Source: Stenogyne calaminthoides
Lineage: Eukaryota; Streptophyta; Magnoliopsida; Lamiales; Lamiaceae
Assembly: GCA_037126765.1 (NCBI GenBank)
Contig: JBBCBC010000026.1
Coordinates: forward strand, 30,241,698 to 30,305,697
Length of the DNA stretch: 64,000 nt
Reading direction: 5' to 3'
A model generated the notes under the pieces. The model saw nothing but the letters and a program-made list of their open reading frames with translations, was not told the origin of the DNA and did no database searches. This document shows positions 24,617-35,446 of this stretch, piece by piece (within the stretch, counting starts at the first letter, position 1; each line of letters opens with the position of its first letter). The position numbers were made by a program, and so were the translations under genes.

Positions 24617-25238
24617 CTGACATAAATCCAGCCGTGTATATGTCATATAAGAGAAAGACTGAGAGCTAAAGTAAGTGATAATATCTCATTTTACCCGTTT
24701 TGGGTAAGCCACATTCTATTATACATGTGATTTTTTATTTGCTTTTAAATCTTTTAACAGGTGAGGTGTCATTTTTGTTTTGAAATAATTGGGAAAATTC
24801 GTTTCAGAATGCCCATATCAGCTAACTGAACATGAAAATCTCCTATTTGACAAGCACATGCATAATTCCATTGATATTGCAATTTTCAGCGATTTTTGGA
24901 CCAAAATCAAGTAATTTTTAAACCGTTAAAATTAAATTGAAATAGTTAACTTCTTTGGGATGTTATGAGAAGGTAAAGAGTTCTGAGCCTATGATTTCAC
25001 AACTGACAACATAATTAAGTTTTCATTTCAACAAATATAAGTTTATAGAGGATATATCAAACTATAGAGTAATCCTAGCAATTATAAGAATCATTTACCT
25101 GATTGAAAATAAGCAGAATAAACATTATAATTCCAAGGACAATGCTTTCGCACGACATATAGATAATGTATATTGTCTCGCATAATTCTTTTCACTGATC
25201 ACCGAAAATTGAGTGGAAGTAAATTGAATGAAACATAC
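24617..25238 (-). other. Intron inside the LRR region of kinase A
   Basis: It starts GTATGTTT after the QLTG codons and ends GTCAG before GAGAATTATC. The same position is used in B, C and D. No coding or mobile element seen inside. Confidence 0.75.
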
Positions 25239-25839
25239 CTGTTAATTGATTACCCTTTAAATACAGTAGTTGAAGCTGTGACAGGTTCCCAAAAATCAGA
25301 GGAATGCTTCCAGTGATATTGTTATGAGACATATCAAGTATATTGAGTTCACCACATGCGGATACACTTGCTGGAATATCCCCACTTAAGTAATTATTCC
25401 CAAGGCTTAGACGCTTGAGTTTCGTTAGCAATCCAATGCTTTCAGGAATGTGATCACTCAGCTGATTGTCTGACATGTTCAACACACGAAGTCGTCTCAA
25501 CTTCCCGATTTCACCAGGGATAGGCCCACTGATGTAGTTGTTGTGGACGTTTATAAATGTGAGGAACGAAAGGTTTCCGATTTCTCTGCTAATCGTTCCA
25601 CGTAAGTCCATGTTGGAGAGATCCAAGGCTGTTACACGTACGTGCCTCCGCCCACAAGTCACGCCAATCCAGGTACAGATAGAGGTTTCTTGTGACCAAT
25701 TTGTGGCTAAAATCTCGGAATTAAAGCCCGATTAGAGAGCTAAAAGAGAGGACATGTCTGTATTCGACATATTCAGAGATGCAGCAAAACAAATTCTCAG
25801 ATAAACTACTCCCAACAACATGCAAAATATGGTGAGCAT

Positions 25840-26537
25840 TTTACCCCCAATCCCACGTTAACGACCCAAATTGTAAGCCAATATGAATCTTGTTGTTTGT
25901 GAATTGGAATTTTGAGCAATTTCACTCTATTTCTTTGTTAATCACTGGTACAAACAGAGTTTTTTTTTTTTTAATAAACTAAGAATATCAATTGAATAAT
26001 AGCAAATTTCATTTTTCATGGTACAGCTAAATATCTTGCAATTTTAAGAAAAATTGGGTCTTGCATCTATAAAATTAGAATAAAATTATTTCTCAATTTT
26101 TCTTCACAATGAAATATAGTCCAAGGAGACAGAGAAGGAGAAGAAAATAAAGGGAGAAGCGGAAAAGTTGAGTGGTATTATGTTCAGCTTCGCCTTCTCT
26201 TCGCAATTGTTAACGTCACCCAGACAAATTCGCCCGAAACAACTTTTTCCTAAAAACTTGTCAAGATATAATTTCAATTTGAAAACAGTTTCTTCACTTA
26301 ATTAGCCAATGATGCATACATTGCTCCAATTTGTGTCTAAGTGATTAAATATTCTTTGTTTTCCGCTTGTAAAATTAGATCCATAAGTTCATTGTATGTG
26401 AAATATTATATGTTGGAAAAGGATTAAAATGTTTCCATCAACTTGAAAACATACAATTGCACTAAATTAAAAAGAGACATATCGAATAAATTTATGAAAA
26501 AGGATTAAAATAAATAGAAAAATATTGTTTCAAACTT
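25840..26537. other. Intergenic region between kinase A and the ABCG gene
   Basis: AT-rich sequence with a T run near 25960 and nothing that I can support as a gene. Upstream of kinase A it should hold that gene's promoter, and on the other side the 3' end of the ABCG transcript. Confidence 0.5.
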
Positions 26538-28358
26538 CTAACATCTAGTTCTATAACATCTATACCATAGAAACATAAACCCCAACAATCTATACCCAAT
26601 CATGAAACTCAACATCATGAACAAGTTATTCCATTTCTGCGAATCCTTCAAACCTAGCTGCACCAAAAACTCATTCCCATAAATCAAGCACTCACCCCCA
26701 ACATTCTCCAAGCATTTCATATTCCCTTTTTCGCCGCCAAACTCATTAATCATAAAGCATTCGAACGGATACTTGAACAAACTCAAGTACTGCATGAATC
26801 TCCACCACTTCGGTATCGAATTCCTCGACAAAAAGTAGCCAGAAAACAGGAAAAACGAGCCCGTTACCCCGTAGATTACGGACATTCCTGTGATGTAGTC
26901 GGGCACCAGAGCGGAAAAGCACGCGACGAAAGAGTTTGTCGTTAGGACAGTGATCCAAACTACGAGAGTGAAGTAGAGGAATCCATCGGCGTTTTTCCGT
27001 AAGCCGATTAGCCAGTAAACAGGGGAGGTGTATAAAACAGAGACAAGTAGAAGAAAAGGAAGGAAGATTAGGAAGTTTGCAATTATGTAAGAAGAGATTC
27101 TGTAAGCTCGGATTGAAGTTTCTTTCATTAGAATCCTTCTTTCTTGCAAGAAAATTGGGAGGGCTTCTGTTGTTGATGATATCAAGAATGTCAGAGTGAA
27201 GGCAAAGAACCCCACTTGATTCTGCACTTTTTTGTTGTCTGATTTGCCGAATGCGTTGATGAAGATTGTGCCTAGTATGATTCCAGCTAGCAATGATTGG
27301 ATTGTTTTCGCCGCGAAAAGTTGTTTTGTTCTGAAAATGTTCTTTGAGAATCTCTGGCTTAGGATTATCACCTCCTGCAATGAAGAATTGCAGTATAATA
27401 AGCTCTGTTTTTTCCCCTGTTCTTGATTCGAGTTTTGATTCATTTCGCATTTAATCTCGATGTATGGCTCGGTTTGTTTGTTTGTTTGCAAGCTTTCTGT
27501 TGCTTCGATGGCGAATTCGAGCACATTGACGTCGCAGGGGATAACGTGGCCTGCGAATTTAAGCCTTTCTTGCAAATGGTGCAACGAGCCGTTGTGAAGA
27601 ACGATGCCGTTGGATAATAAAACAACTTTGTCGATTAAATCGAGAATCCGAAATCCCGGTTGGTGGATTGTTACAATGATTGTTTTGCATTGATTCTGAG
27701 CCATGGATTTGAGCAGAGACATGACGTGGAGGGCCGAGGCCGAGTCGAGCCCGGATGTCGGCTCGTCGAGTAGCAAGACCGGAGGATCGTGCACTAACTC
27801 GGCTCCAATCGAGAGCCTCCGTTTCTCGCCACCCGAGATTCCCCGAGTCGACTCGCTTCCGACTCTGGCGCGGGCGACGTGTTCTAACCCTAGCTCCTTC
27901 AGCAGCTTCTGGACTCTGGCGTCGGCCTTCTCACGCGACGCGTACAGCCGCAGACGAGCGCTGTACGAAAGCGTTTCTTGAACAGTGAGAAGTGGGAAGA
28001 GAGTTTCTTCTTGAGTTACGTAGCCCGAAGCCTTCCGAAAATGTGGTACATTCATCGGAAGGTTGTTGACTAGGATGCTGCCGGAGATTCTGGCTGGGAT
28101 GATTGTCCCGGCCAGAATCTCCAGCAACGTCGTCTTTCCGGCCCCACTGGGGCCGGCGATGGCCGTAAGCTCTCCCGACTCGGCTTCGCATGTAACATTC
28201 TTCAAAATACACTTGGTATGAGTGGCTTCCTTGATCGGAAGCCAGATAAACTCATTGTAGCTTGAACATAGTTTATACGACACATTTTTCGTCGTAAGTT
28301 TGTACTTATGATCAGATTCTAGGTGACCAAAATGTGGCCTAGTGAAAGGTACGTCCAT
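26538..28358 (-). CDS. ABCG half-size transporter (WBC type), intact and intronless
   Basis: A single 606-codon frame. The nucleotide-binding domain comes first: Walker A GPSGAGKT at residues 69-76, signature ISGGEKRR at 174-181, Walker B VLLLDEP at 194-200 and the H-loop His at 232. A linker rich in Gln/Asn follows (about 295-325), then an ABC2-type membrane domain with about six helices (from TIQSLLAGIILGTIFINAF to LLGFMFLWYRCY). This reverse order and the length are typical of plant ABCG half transporters. The N-terminus (YKLTTKNVSYKLC) and overall text resemble the ABCG4/5/8/10 group, closest in my reading to ABCG10. These dimerise in the plasma membrane and export lipids, hormones or phenolics; the substrate here is unknown. 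No damage seen. Confidence 0.93.
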   Translation of the reverse strand: MDVPFTRPHFGHLESDHKYKLTTKNVSYKLCSSYNEFIWLPIKEATHTKCILKNVTCEAESGELTAIAGPSGAGKTTLLEILAGTIIPARISGSILVNNLPMNVPHFRKASGYVTQEETLFPLLTVQETLSYSARLRLYASREKADARVQKLLKELGLEHVARARVGSESTRGISGGEKRRLSIGAELVHDPPVLLLDEPTSGLDSASALHVMSLLKSMAQNQCKTIIVTIHQPGFRILDLIDKVVLLSNGIVLHNGSLHHLQERLKFAGHVIPCDVNVLEFAIEATESLQTNKQTEPYIEIKCEMNQNSNQEQGKKQSLLYCNSSLQEVIILSQRFSKNIFRTKQLFAAKTIQSLLAGIILGTIFINAFGKSDNKKVQNQVGFFAFTLTFLISSTTEALPIFLQERRILMKETSIRAYRISSYIIANFLIFLPFLLLVSVLYTSPVYWLIGLRKNADGFLYFTLVVWITVLTTNSFVACFSALVPDYITGMSVIYGVTGSFFLFSGYFLSRNSIPKWWRFMQYLSLFKYPFECFMINEFGGEKGNMKCLENVGGECLIYGNEFLVQLGLKDSQKWNNLFMMLSFMIGYRLLGFMFLWYRCYRTRC

Positions 28359-28429
28359 TGGTAAGAAAATGATGGTGAGAGAAGTAGAGAGGAATTAGAT
28401 GAACGCACTCTTGAGATTTTGGCATTTTA

Positions 28430-28510
28430 CACATTTTTTTATATAGAGAGTTAAGAGTATCGGCCCTGTTTGTGTTTCATTATTTTTTAACACACGACAC
28501 GTGTAATAAA
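28430..28510 (-). promoter_or_regulatory. Promoter region of the ABCG gene: TATA box and G-box
   Basis: On the minus strand a TATA-like CTATATAAAAAAAT lies at about 28446-28433, roughly 80 nt before the start codon. A CACGTG G-box core (ACACGTGT at 28498-28505) lies about 55 nt further upstream. G-boxes with ACGT cores bind bZIP and bHLH factors and are common in ABA- or light-responsive genes; the response here is inferred only from the motif. Confidence 0.5.
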
Positions 28511-28558
28511 TGACATCATTAATCATTATTAATAAATGACATCATTAATCATTATTAA
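28505..28558. repeat. Tandem duplication of a 27-bp unit upstream of the ABCG gene
   Basis: AATAAATGACATCATTAATC followed by ATTATT occurs twice in succession. It lies about 150-200 bp upstream of the ABCG start codon and contains TGACATCA-like and ATTAAT cores. Confidence 0.75.
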
Positions 28559-29370
28559 CTAATATATGAAATAAAACGAGCAAGTTAGTAGAGAGGTGAT
28601 GTTATGTATGCATGCATTGGCATGTATTTCATGAATGAAAGCCGCAAGACAGCTTGGATGATGATGTTCAAATCATTAAAAAACAACCTCAGTCAATCGA
28701 AGGTGGTGATTATCATGTGGATCAACTTGTTGAACATTTTTCTTGCTTGCCCTTTGAAAAAGGTGGGAGCACATGAAAAATGTTACTACAGTTGTGTTGC
28801 ACGATTTTTGTGATAGATGAAGAATTTGTTTGCTTCAAGATTATTTTGAAATTAAAGAGTGTGGTGCCAAATGACTTCGATCCATAGAATTGATTGTTAA
28901 TTGTGCATAAGCAGTAAATTTTTTTGTTAAAATGGCTAACAATTAATGGAATAAAGAAAAATAAAAATACCTAAAGCTATAAGATCACAAGTCGGTTCAG
29001 AGCCGGACCCTGCTATTTCTTTGTTAAAATGGTGTTTCGTATCATATGTTATACCCAACTCATTGTGTGAAAGTTGGTGCTACGTACTTAAATGTTTACC
29101 AGAATTAACAAGAATTATAAATTAGACAACTAAATCCAGATTTTGGGTAACGAAATGGGATTAAAACTTTATATGAAAACATTTGAGCTAGTTAGGATCG
29201 CATATTTTATTTATGTCTTTTATAAATAATGTTAAGTTTAATCTTGTAATTAATCTATTGTCATTACTACACGCATATTAAATGATCATATATTAACAAC
29301 CGGTGTGTTAAATTGCTACCGACCAGCCAGTTTGATCATGTAAACATGAAAATTGAAAAATAAAAATAAT

Positions 29371-29510
29371 GAGGCTCACTTGCATGAGAAGGTCTCACTG
29401 CGGGACATAAATTGGGCATTATCGTTTTAATATTTTAGAAGATGTAAATGTAATTTGTGCTAAATTGTACACCGTCACATGCATGAACCGTATTATATGA
29501 GTTTTTGTCG
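29371..29510. repeat. Dispersed repeat, copy 1 (partner at 34902-35036)
   Basis: Both copies share the order GAGGC, GGGACATAA/GGAACATAA, TTTTAATA, TAATTTGTGCTA, TTGTACACCGTC and TATATGAGT..TTGTCG. Moderate divergence and no coding. Copy 2 ends with the palindrome-rich text GTCTCATGTATGAGACCGTC; a similar palindrome occurs alone near 20943. A MITE or SINE-like family is likely. Confidence 0.6.
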
Positions 29511-30378
29511 AAATTTAATAAATCATTTTCAAATTTCAAGTTGAAGTGTTATAGTCAAACAGTAGCATGCTTGCAAGAACTTTTCATTTAACCAATTTTT
29601 AATCAATTTCGTTTTTTTAAGTCAAAATAATATTATTTTCCTACGAAATTAACCCAGTAATCTGCATGCGTCATTGCAGCAGCGGTTCATAATTGTTGAA
29701 ATTAATTAATTAATTAAAGTATTAATGAACAACTTGAAGCTGCAATTAGTGAAATAGTCAATTCTTTTATGAAATATAAAATCAAATAGCTGCATTTTTA
29801 ATTATTTGCAAGTCATTCTTTATAAATTAAATATTTTTCTTCTTCTTCTTCCCTCTTGAGTGAAAGCGTTAAGAAACAGTGGAGAAAAACAAACTGGACC
29901 GATGCGTACCTACGGTTTATTTTTCGTCCCATAAAATTTATTGTTCAATTTTAACATTTTCATTGAATTAATTATCTAACTTTTCCTGGAAATTTGCTAA
30001 CGACATTATTTTCAGTTACATGCAAATTTTGTATAGGTAAAATTTTATCTTTTATAAAGTTGTATGTTTAAAGTTTTATTTTATTGAATGAGTTGTTTAC
30101 ACACGTATTATTCAATTGAATAAAAAATATAAAAAAGAAAAAAATAGTTAACGTCTATGTCAGTGAGGGATCGATAACTCTCAAATTTTACCGGCACGTA
30201 ACTTTCATTTGACCAAAACGACGGTGTTCACGATTTTCCGACGAAAATTAGACTAAAATTGAAAAATTAATTTCATTATGAGATCAAAATTAAACAGTTA
30301 ATTTTTTAATATAAAAAATGTCGATAGATAAGTTATGAGATAAAAAAAAATCTCTGACATAGTGTAAGTTGTTCGACA

Positions 30379-30480
30379 AAAACTTATGTGAACTCGAGTT
30401 CACGATGAACTCTATTTTTTTTAATATCACTATTGTGCACAAAAATTATAGTTGTTTAAAAAATACTAATTTTTATACGT
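30379..30480. repeat. Dispersed repeat, copy 2 (partner at 21048-21150)
   Basis: Shares TGTGAACTCGAGTTCACGATGAACTC-type text (given here in outline), then TTTTAATATCACTATTGTGCA and an AAAATTATAG stretch, with 21048-21150. Class unknown. Confidence 0.5.
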
Positions 30481-30714
30481 AATAAGAATATAATTTATAT
30501 ATAAACTTCATTCATTACTTAACTCGTTAAGGGTTAAAAAGGACTTCTCCAAATGAATGAACCATTTCACTATTAATTACAAATCATTAATTATCAATTT
30601 AATATAAATATTAAGAATTTCAATTTTATTTAAACTCGCATCAATTTCCGAATCAAAATAGGTAAGCAACTGCGCGGCGAAAACTAGTGGCGGAACAAAA
30701 TATTCCAATCGTAT

Positions 30715-30873
30715 ACTACCCACGTGTCAAAATATAATTGGCTACTGAGATTGTGCTCGGATTATATTCCCTTCCCGCATTTCCAACCGGCGTAACGCCC
30801 AAAAGGCAAAATCTCTCCGCCACCACTACACCCTAAAACCACCGCCAGTTCTCCGCCGTGAAGGCTTCAAAAG
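30715..30873 (+). promoter_or_regulatory. Promoter and 5' leader of the methyltransferase gene
   Basis: A G-box CACGTG lies at 30721-30726 and an ATTGG (inverted CCAAT) box at about 30737. About 50 nt before the start codon is a CA/CT-rich leader (CTCTCCGCCACCACTACACC). G-boxes are common in light-regulated genes for plastid proteins, which would fit the product; this is inference. Confidence 0.45.
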
Positions 30874-33074
30874 ATGGCCTTGAGCACCATATCGAAGCTC
30901 AACAATGGAAACATTTGGCCTATAAACTCCAGCAAATCCACCTACCACGATTCCGGCACTCACTATCAAAATGCACCGCCAAGAGTCCGAATTCAGGCGG
31001 CGGCGCAGTCCAGTGGCGGTGGATTGGCGGCGGAATTCGAGGAGGGACAGCTTGAAAGACCAAAATGGACCGGCGAAACGCCGCTCTCTCGGCTCGTCGG
31101 AGCCCTAATTTCCTTTAAACCTCTCTACTCTGTTATGAAACTTGGCTCTAGACAAGTTCTCATCAGGTAAAATTCTAGGGTTTCTGAAATTTCTTATTGT
31201 TTCAACAATTCATTCATTCTTCATTTAATTTTATTTTCTGTAATTATCCAAATATATGAAATTTGGGGTTTGAATTTGGACAGTACAGCTGAGAAAACCA
31301 ACATTCCTTGGAGGGATATGACTAAGGAGATATTAGAATCGAATGTATATAAGGAGAAGGATGCTATTGAAGACTCATCTGTTGTTTATCCCGATTGTAA
31401 TTTCTTCAATCCTATTAATACTTGTGCTTTCCAATTTTGTTACATACATTAAAAGCTATCTTCATTTTCTGACTTCTGCATTAGTGTATGCTGCAATCTA
31501 ACTTTATTCCGAAATGCTGCAACTTTTTTGAATCCGTTGGGGTTTCTTGCTATATAATGACATAATATCATCTATTACACCTTCTAATTGAATGACGTTA
31601 TTAATCACGGTTATCTTTCTGTTGTTCATCTTTTTCTAGTCTTACTTGTCATTTATTTAGTATGTGTAACCAGGAATCCCAACAGTTTTATGATATATAG
31701 TATAGATTAAAGCTGTTGCTTGAACCCCATTTATCCTACTTTATGAAATTCAATGGTATCAAGCTTTGATTTTGATGTGTAAATTGTAATGATGACATGT
31801 AATATGTGTTCTTGAACTTAGTTAGAACATGAAATGCAGAAATTGGAAAGACATGAATCATTGAGTTACATTCTTAATGATTTAGCTTCTGGTATGCAGA
31901 TTATCTCAATCCTTTTCATGCATATGATGAGGGGAATCTCTCTTGGCTGGTAATTGACTTTCTCTAGAGTTTGCATCTTATTTACTATTATGGAAAAGCA
32001 ATAATCTCATAGAGCCATTTTCTACCACAGGCTGCTGCAGAAGCTGAGCCTGCTACTATGTCGATGGTGAGACGAGCTATACCAGATGCTTCATCTCTTG
32101 ACGAAGCAAACCAAATAGTTCGTGGAAACTGGCTTCAAGCAATTGAGAGCCATCACCTACAATATTCAGGAAACTCAACAATTGGAGACATTCTTGATAT
32201 TGGATGCTCTGTTGGTGTTAGCACAAAATTTCTTGCTGAGAAATTCCCTTTGGCCAAAGTCACTGTATGTTTAGATTATAAATGTTTTCTAGCAGAATTT
32301 TTAATAGGAAATAGTATGGTTTAAGTTGTGATTATTTTGACTTATTCTGCAGGGACTCGATTTATCTCCATACTTTCTTGCTGTTGCTCAATATAATGAT
32401 AAGAAAAGAAATGAGGGCAAACAGATGATGAGATGGGTCCATGGAAATGGTGAAAACACGGGCTTGCCCTCAAAATCATTTGACCTTGTTTCAATCGCTT
32501 ATGTGGTATATATGACTCTCATCTCATTGGATACATTGCATGCTTCTTATCTTTAATTTCATATATATACACATTTTTTGTATGAATCTTGTGTGAATAT
32601 TGCAGTTCCATGAGTGTCCTGAAAGAGCAATCAAGAATATGGCGAAGGAAGCATTCCGGCTTCTTAGACCTGGGGGCACTTTTGCTGTGACTGATAACTC
32701 GGTATTTAGCCATGATTTGAACCTTATTTATAGAATCATAATGCATGCGGGTTTGAATATTACTCACTATACTTTCCTTTTTGCCATTTTTTGCAGCCAA
32801 AATCAAAGATTCTTCAGGTAAATTTATTTGCATTTTGCCTTGTTTCTTGACTCAAAACAAGCATAAGGTGGTTTTTAAGGTTGCTTTGATGTTTGATGGA
32901 TTTCAGGAACTATCACCGGTGCTGTTCACGTTGATGAAGAGCACGGAACCTTTTCTCGATGAATACTACTTGACTGATCTAGAAGCAACGCTGAAGCAAG
33001 CTGGCTTCGTCAATGTCCAGACGGTCTTGACAGATCCTAGGCACAGAACTGTGACTGCTACTGTCCCATTGTGA
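30874..33074 (+). CDS. Plastid-type SAM-dependent methyltransferase, eight exons
   Basis: Exons: 30874-31166, 31284-31396, 31900-31949, 32031-32264, 32353-32505, 32606-32701, 32797-32817 and 32907-33074. All introns are GT..AG, and the joined length of 1128 nt gives 375 codons in frame. The first about 60 residues are Ser/Asn/Ala-rich with few acidic residues, like a chloroplast transit peptide. A conserved region follows (PKWTGETPLSRLV, IPWRDMTKEILES, YLNPFHAYDEGNLSWLAA). Then comes a class I methyltransferase fold: motif I ILDIGCSVGVST, GLDLSPYFLAVA, SFDLVSIAYVFHECPE and LLRPGGTFAVTDNS. Exon 7 is a 21-nt microexon. The fold transfers a methyl group from SAM; the substrate is unknown. The family is conserved in plants and, from memory, cyanobacteria. 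No damage seen. Confidence 0.9.
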
Positions 33075-33990
33075 TGTATTTCTTTCCTTTGATTTTCCAG
33101 CACAGATGTATCATTGATGTTCCACTTGTAGCTGTCTATGTAATTGTATTTAGAAAAGAGAGGTTTTTTTTTAAAAAACTTAAAAGTCCCCTGCATACTT
33201 TTTATTTTCACAAGAGAATCTGTTATCTACTAAACCATATTAATACAGATACAGACTTGTGAGAATTTTTTATCATGAATGATTGATTTTGTTCTATATT
33301 AATTGTTAAGAGCAAATCTTAGAATTAACATCATATCAAAGTCGGCAGCTTCAATCGACCCCATTGGTTGTGTCGTTGTGAGACATTTACATATGACATC
33401 TAATCCTTTAAACAATATAATGCAATGATTTTTCTATTCAATAAACAGTCAATAGAATAATTGAATTAATTCTAAAAAAAGAAAAGAATTGATGCAATTT
33501 TGTTGATTCGTCACACTAGATTCAAAACGTAAATTTTTCATTCTTAAATGGAGAATTTGTTAAACAGATCATATTATGGATTTGTGATTGATATCAATTT
33601 TAAAATATCACAAAAATCATATATAAAATAGTTAAAATCCAATTCCTAATCTCCAATTTACTCTAAATAAATCCATGGATATACGTCAAGAAAATACGCG
33701 ATAGATTCTATGAACTCTTAATAATTGATAGATATACTCAAATCTCAATAATTCAGAATATTAACTACAAACTCGGAATTGTGATCCATACAACACGAAA
33801 ATACAAATGCATAAAATCAAAATTAATTAATTACACTAGTAGAAGTAATAATTAGGCCATTAGATTAGATGATTATAATTTAGAACATAATTTATTAAAT
33901 TAACATATAATAAGTCATAAAACCCAAGAAAAGTCACATGATCCATAAGTAATTAAAAGAATCAGAATAAGAGTCAATGGGCACTCTTTC
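33075..33990. other. 3' flank of the methyltransferase gene and AT-rich spacer
   Basis: The probable 3' UTR runs to about 33250. Beyond that is AT-rich DNA with no gene, RNA or repeat that I can support. Confidence 0.5.
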
Positions 33991-35446
33991 CGCCTCTACG
34001 CTTCTCATTCTTTTACTCAACCCTCTCTCTCTATAATCTATATGTGTATATTCTATATACATACTTGTGTATATATATTTGTATATATCTTTAAAATCAA
34101 TCGATAGAAAAGGGTTTTGGTGCTGGATTATTGCTTCTTGCTCTGTTTGTAAGTACCTTTGCTTTCACCTTTTACTAATTCTGTTTTCTGTTTTTTTTTT
34201 TTCAGTCATGTATGGGTAATAATTACTTTTCAAGAATTTTTTCATGGCTTCTCTGCGTTTGAACATCGGTGTGATTGTGTGCTTCTGAAAAAAATTCCTT
34301 TCTTAAAAGGGGCTTAATTGTTAATAAAGTTACTTTCTTGAAAGGTGTAGAATTAAGTATTGGGTTTTTGTTTGGTTGATGATTGACTAAGCTGAAAAAT
34401 CAGTATTGGTGCTTGTGTTGTTAGGTGATTTAAGGTGTAAAACTAGGAGAACTTGTGAAGAATTTATTCCAAATATATGGAAAAGGGGTTCTGAAAAAGC
34501 TTTACTTTTGGTGCAAAGTTTTGTAATTGTAGCAGTATACTATACAGGAATATTTGAGTTTATTACCAAGTTAAAGCAAGGGGTTTCTTCTTCGTGGGTA
34601 TTTCTATGTTGTTCATGTCCGAATAACTAAACCCCTTTTATAAGTTTTAGTCTTTTTTCCTATTCTTGTCTTCTTTTATGGCAGAAAAGGAAGGGAATGA
34701 TCTTTAATTTTCTATTTGTTCTTGGTTAGCTTGTGTTGCGTCTGGTCGTATATTATATAATGGTTTTCCGCAGGTAATCGCCTTATTACGTAACATAATA
34801 TCACCAGAAGATAGCATCTTGTTTGCAATATTTTTGGTTGATTTTTCTTCATGTTAGGCTTTATTAGGCTGGTTATTTAGCCTATGCAAGTAATAGATTT
34901 TGAGGCAGAGATTGTTTCACTGTAAGACGGAACATAATTTGGACTTAAGGTTTTAATACTTTGGAAGGGGTGGGTGTTAATTTGTGCTAGTTTGTACACC
35001 GTCTCATGTATGAGACCGTCTCATATGAGTATTTGTCATAGTTTTCTTGTTTCCTTTTTTGGCTAGTGTATCTTGATTATGCATAACCAGTCATCATATT
35101 TTCGAATTTCTTTAATTTTTCGTGCCAATGTCTTCTCTCTTCTGTTGATGCTGCATCTTAAAGCGTTAATTTTATTTTTCCTTTCTTAAGACTGAAACAG
35201 GATCCATAAATTTTCTTCCTTGGCCTTACATTATCATTGCATTTGAAATATTGAATTTTGATCAAATTTACAAGAGGAGCATATATGTAACAATGAACCG
35301 TCACATGACCCGAATCTTCCTTAAAGAGCCTAATTTACTCTCTTTATCTTTTCTGACAAATTCATGTTTAAATTCTTGCAGCTGAATAGCACTTTCTTGG
35401 GAAGATAGACAGAGAAAGTTTGTTGATATCTAAGCGATATCCTGCT
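33990..35446 (+). promoter_or_regulatory. Promoter, 5' leader and leader intron of the repeat-containing gene
   Basis: A CT-rich stretch (CCCTCTCTCTCTATAATC at about 34020) with TATA-like text lies just upstream of a probable leader exon ending TGTTT|GTAAGT at about 34149. An acceptor TTCTTGCAG|CTGAATAG at about 35380 leads into the exon with the start codon at 35447. Leader introns of this size often raise expression in plants. One dispersed repeat (34902-35036) sits in the intron. This is inferred from splice-site consensus only. Confidence 0.5.
34902..35036. repeat. Dispersed repeat, copy 2 (partner at 29371-29510)
   Basis: Shares an ordered set of blocks with 29371-29510, ending in the palindrome-rich GTCTCATGTATGAGACCGTC text. 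It lies inside the probable leader intron of the downstream gene. Confidence 0.6.

Larger units (their letters stand above)
21723..25839 (-). pseudogene. LRR receptor kinase A (LRR-XII, non-RD), dead copy
   Basis: Exons on the minus strand: 25839-25239, 24616-22286 and 22199-21723, with GT..AG borders shared by copies B, C and D. It encodes a signal peptide, an LRR N-cap (C.WIGVTCGRRH), LRRs, one membrane segment (YILPVIASTIVASTILTFVL) followed by RRRGKK, and a kinase with P-loop GRGSFGSVY, HCDLKPNN (non-RD) and DFG. Damage: an in-frame stop in exon 1 where B and D read LALKSGF; a deletion near 23600 that removes about a dozen LRR residues; a frame change near 23405; one G missing in exon 3 (SYGILL block, about 22146); and a 122-bp tandem duplication near the 3' end. 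The family acts as plasma-membrane pattern receptors. This copy cannot encode a full receptor. Confidence 0.9.
28560..30720. other. AT-rich intergenic region between the ABCG and methyltransferase genes
   Basis: No gene supported. It holds one copy of a dispersed repeat (29371-29510, partner at 34902-35036) and one of another (30379-30480, partner at 21048-21150), a TTAATTAATTAATTAA run near 29703, and a CTTCTTCTTCTT run near 29837. Confidence 0.55.

Noticed and set aside
26746..28212. Open frames overlapping the ABCG gene in other phases and on the plus strand
   Set aside because: Shadows of a clear, conserved 606-codon gene.
28604..28813. 69-codon plus-strand open frame downstream of the ABCG promoter
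   Set aside because: No domain, AT-rich context and no splice or promoter support.
35420..35446. Upstream start of the repeat-containing gene at 35420
   Set aside because: The codon there is TTG; the first in-frame ATG is 35447, and the conserved protein text starts there.
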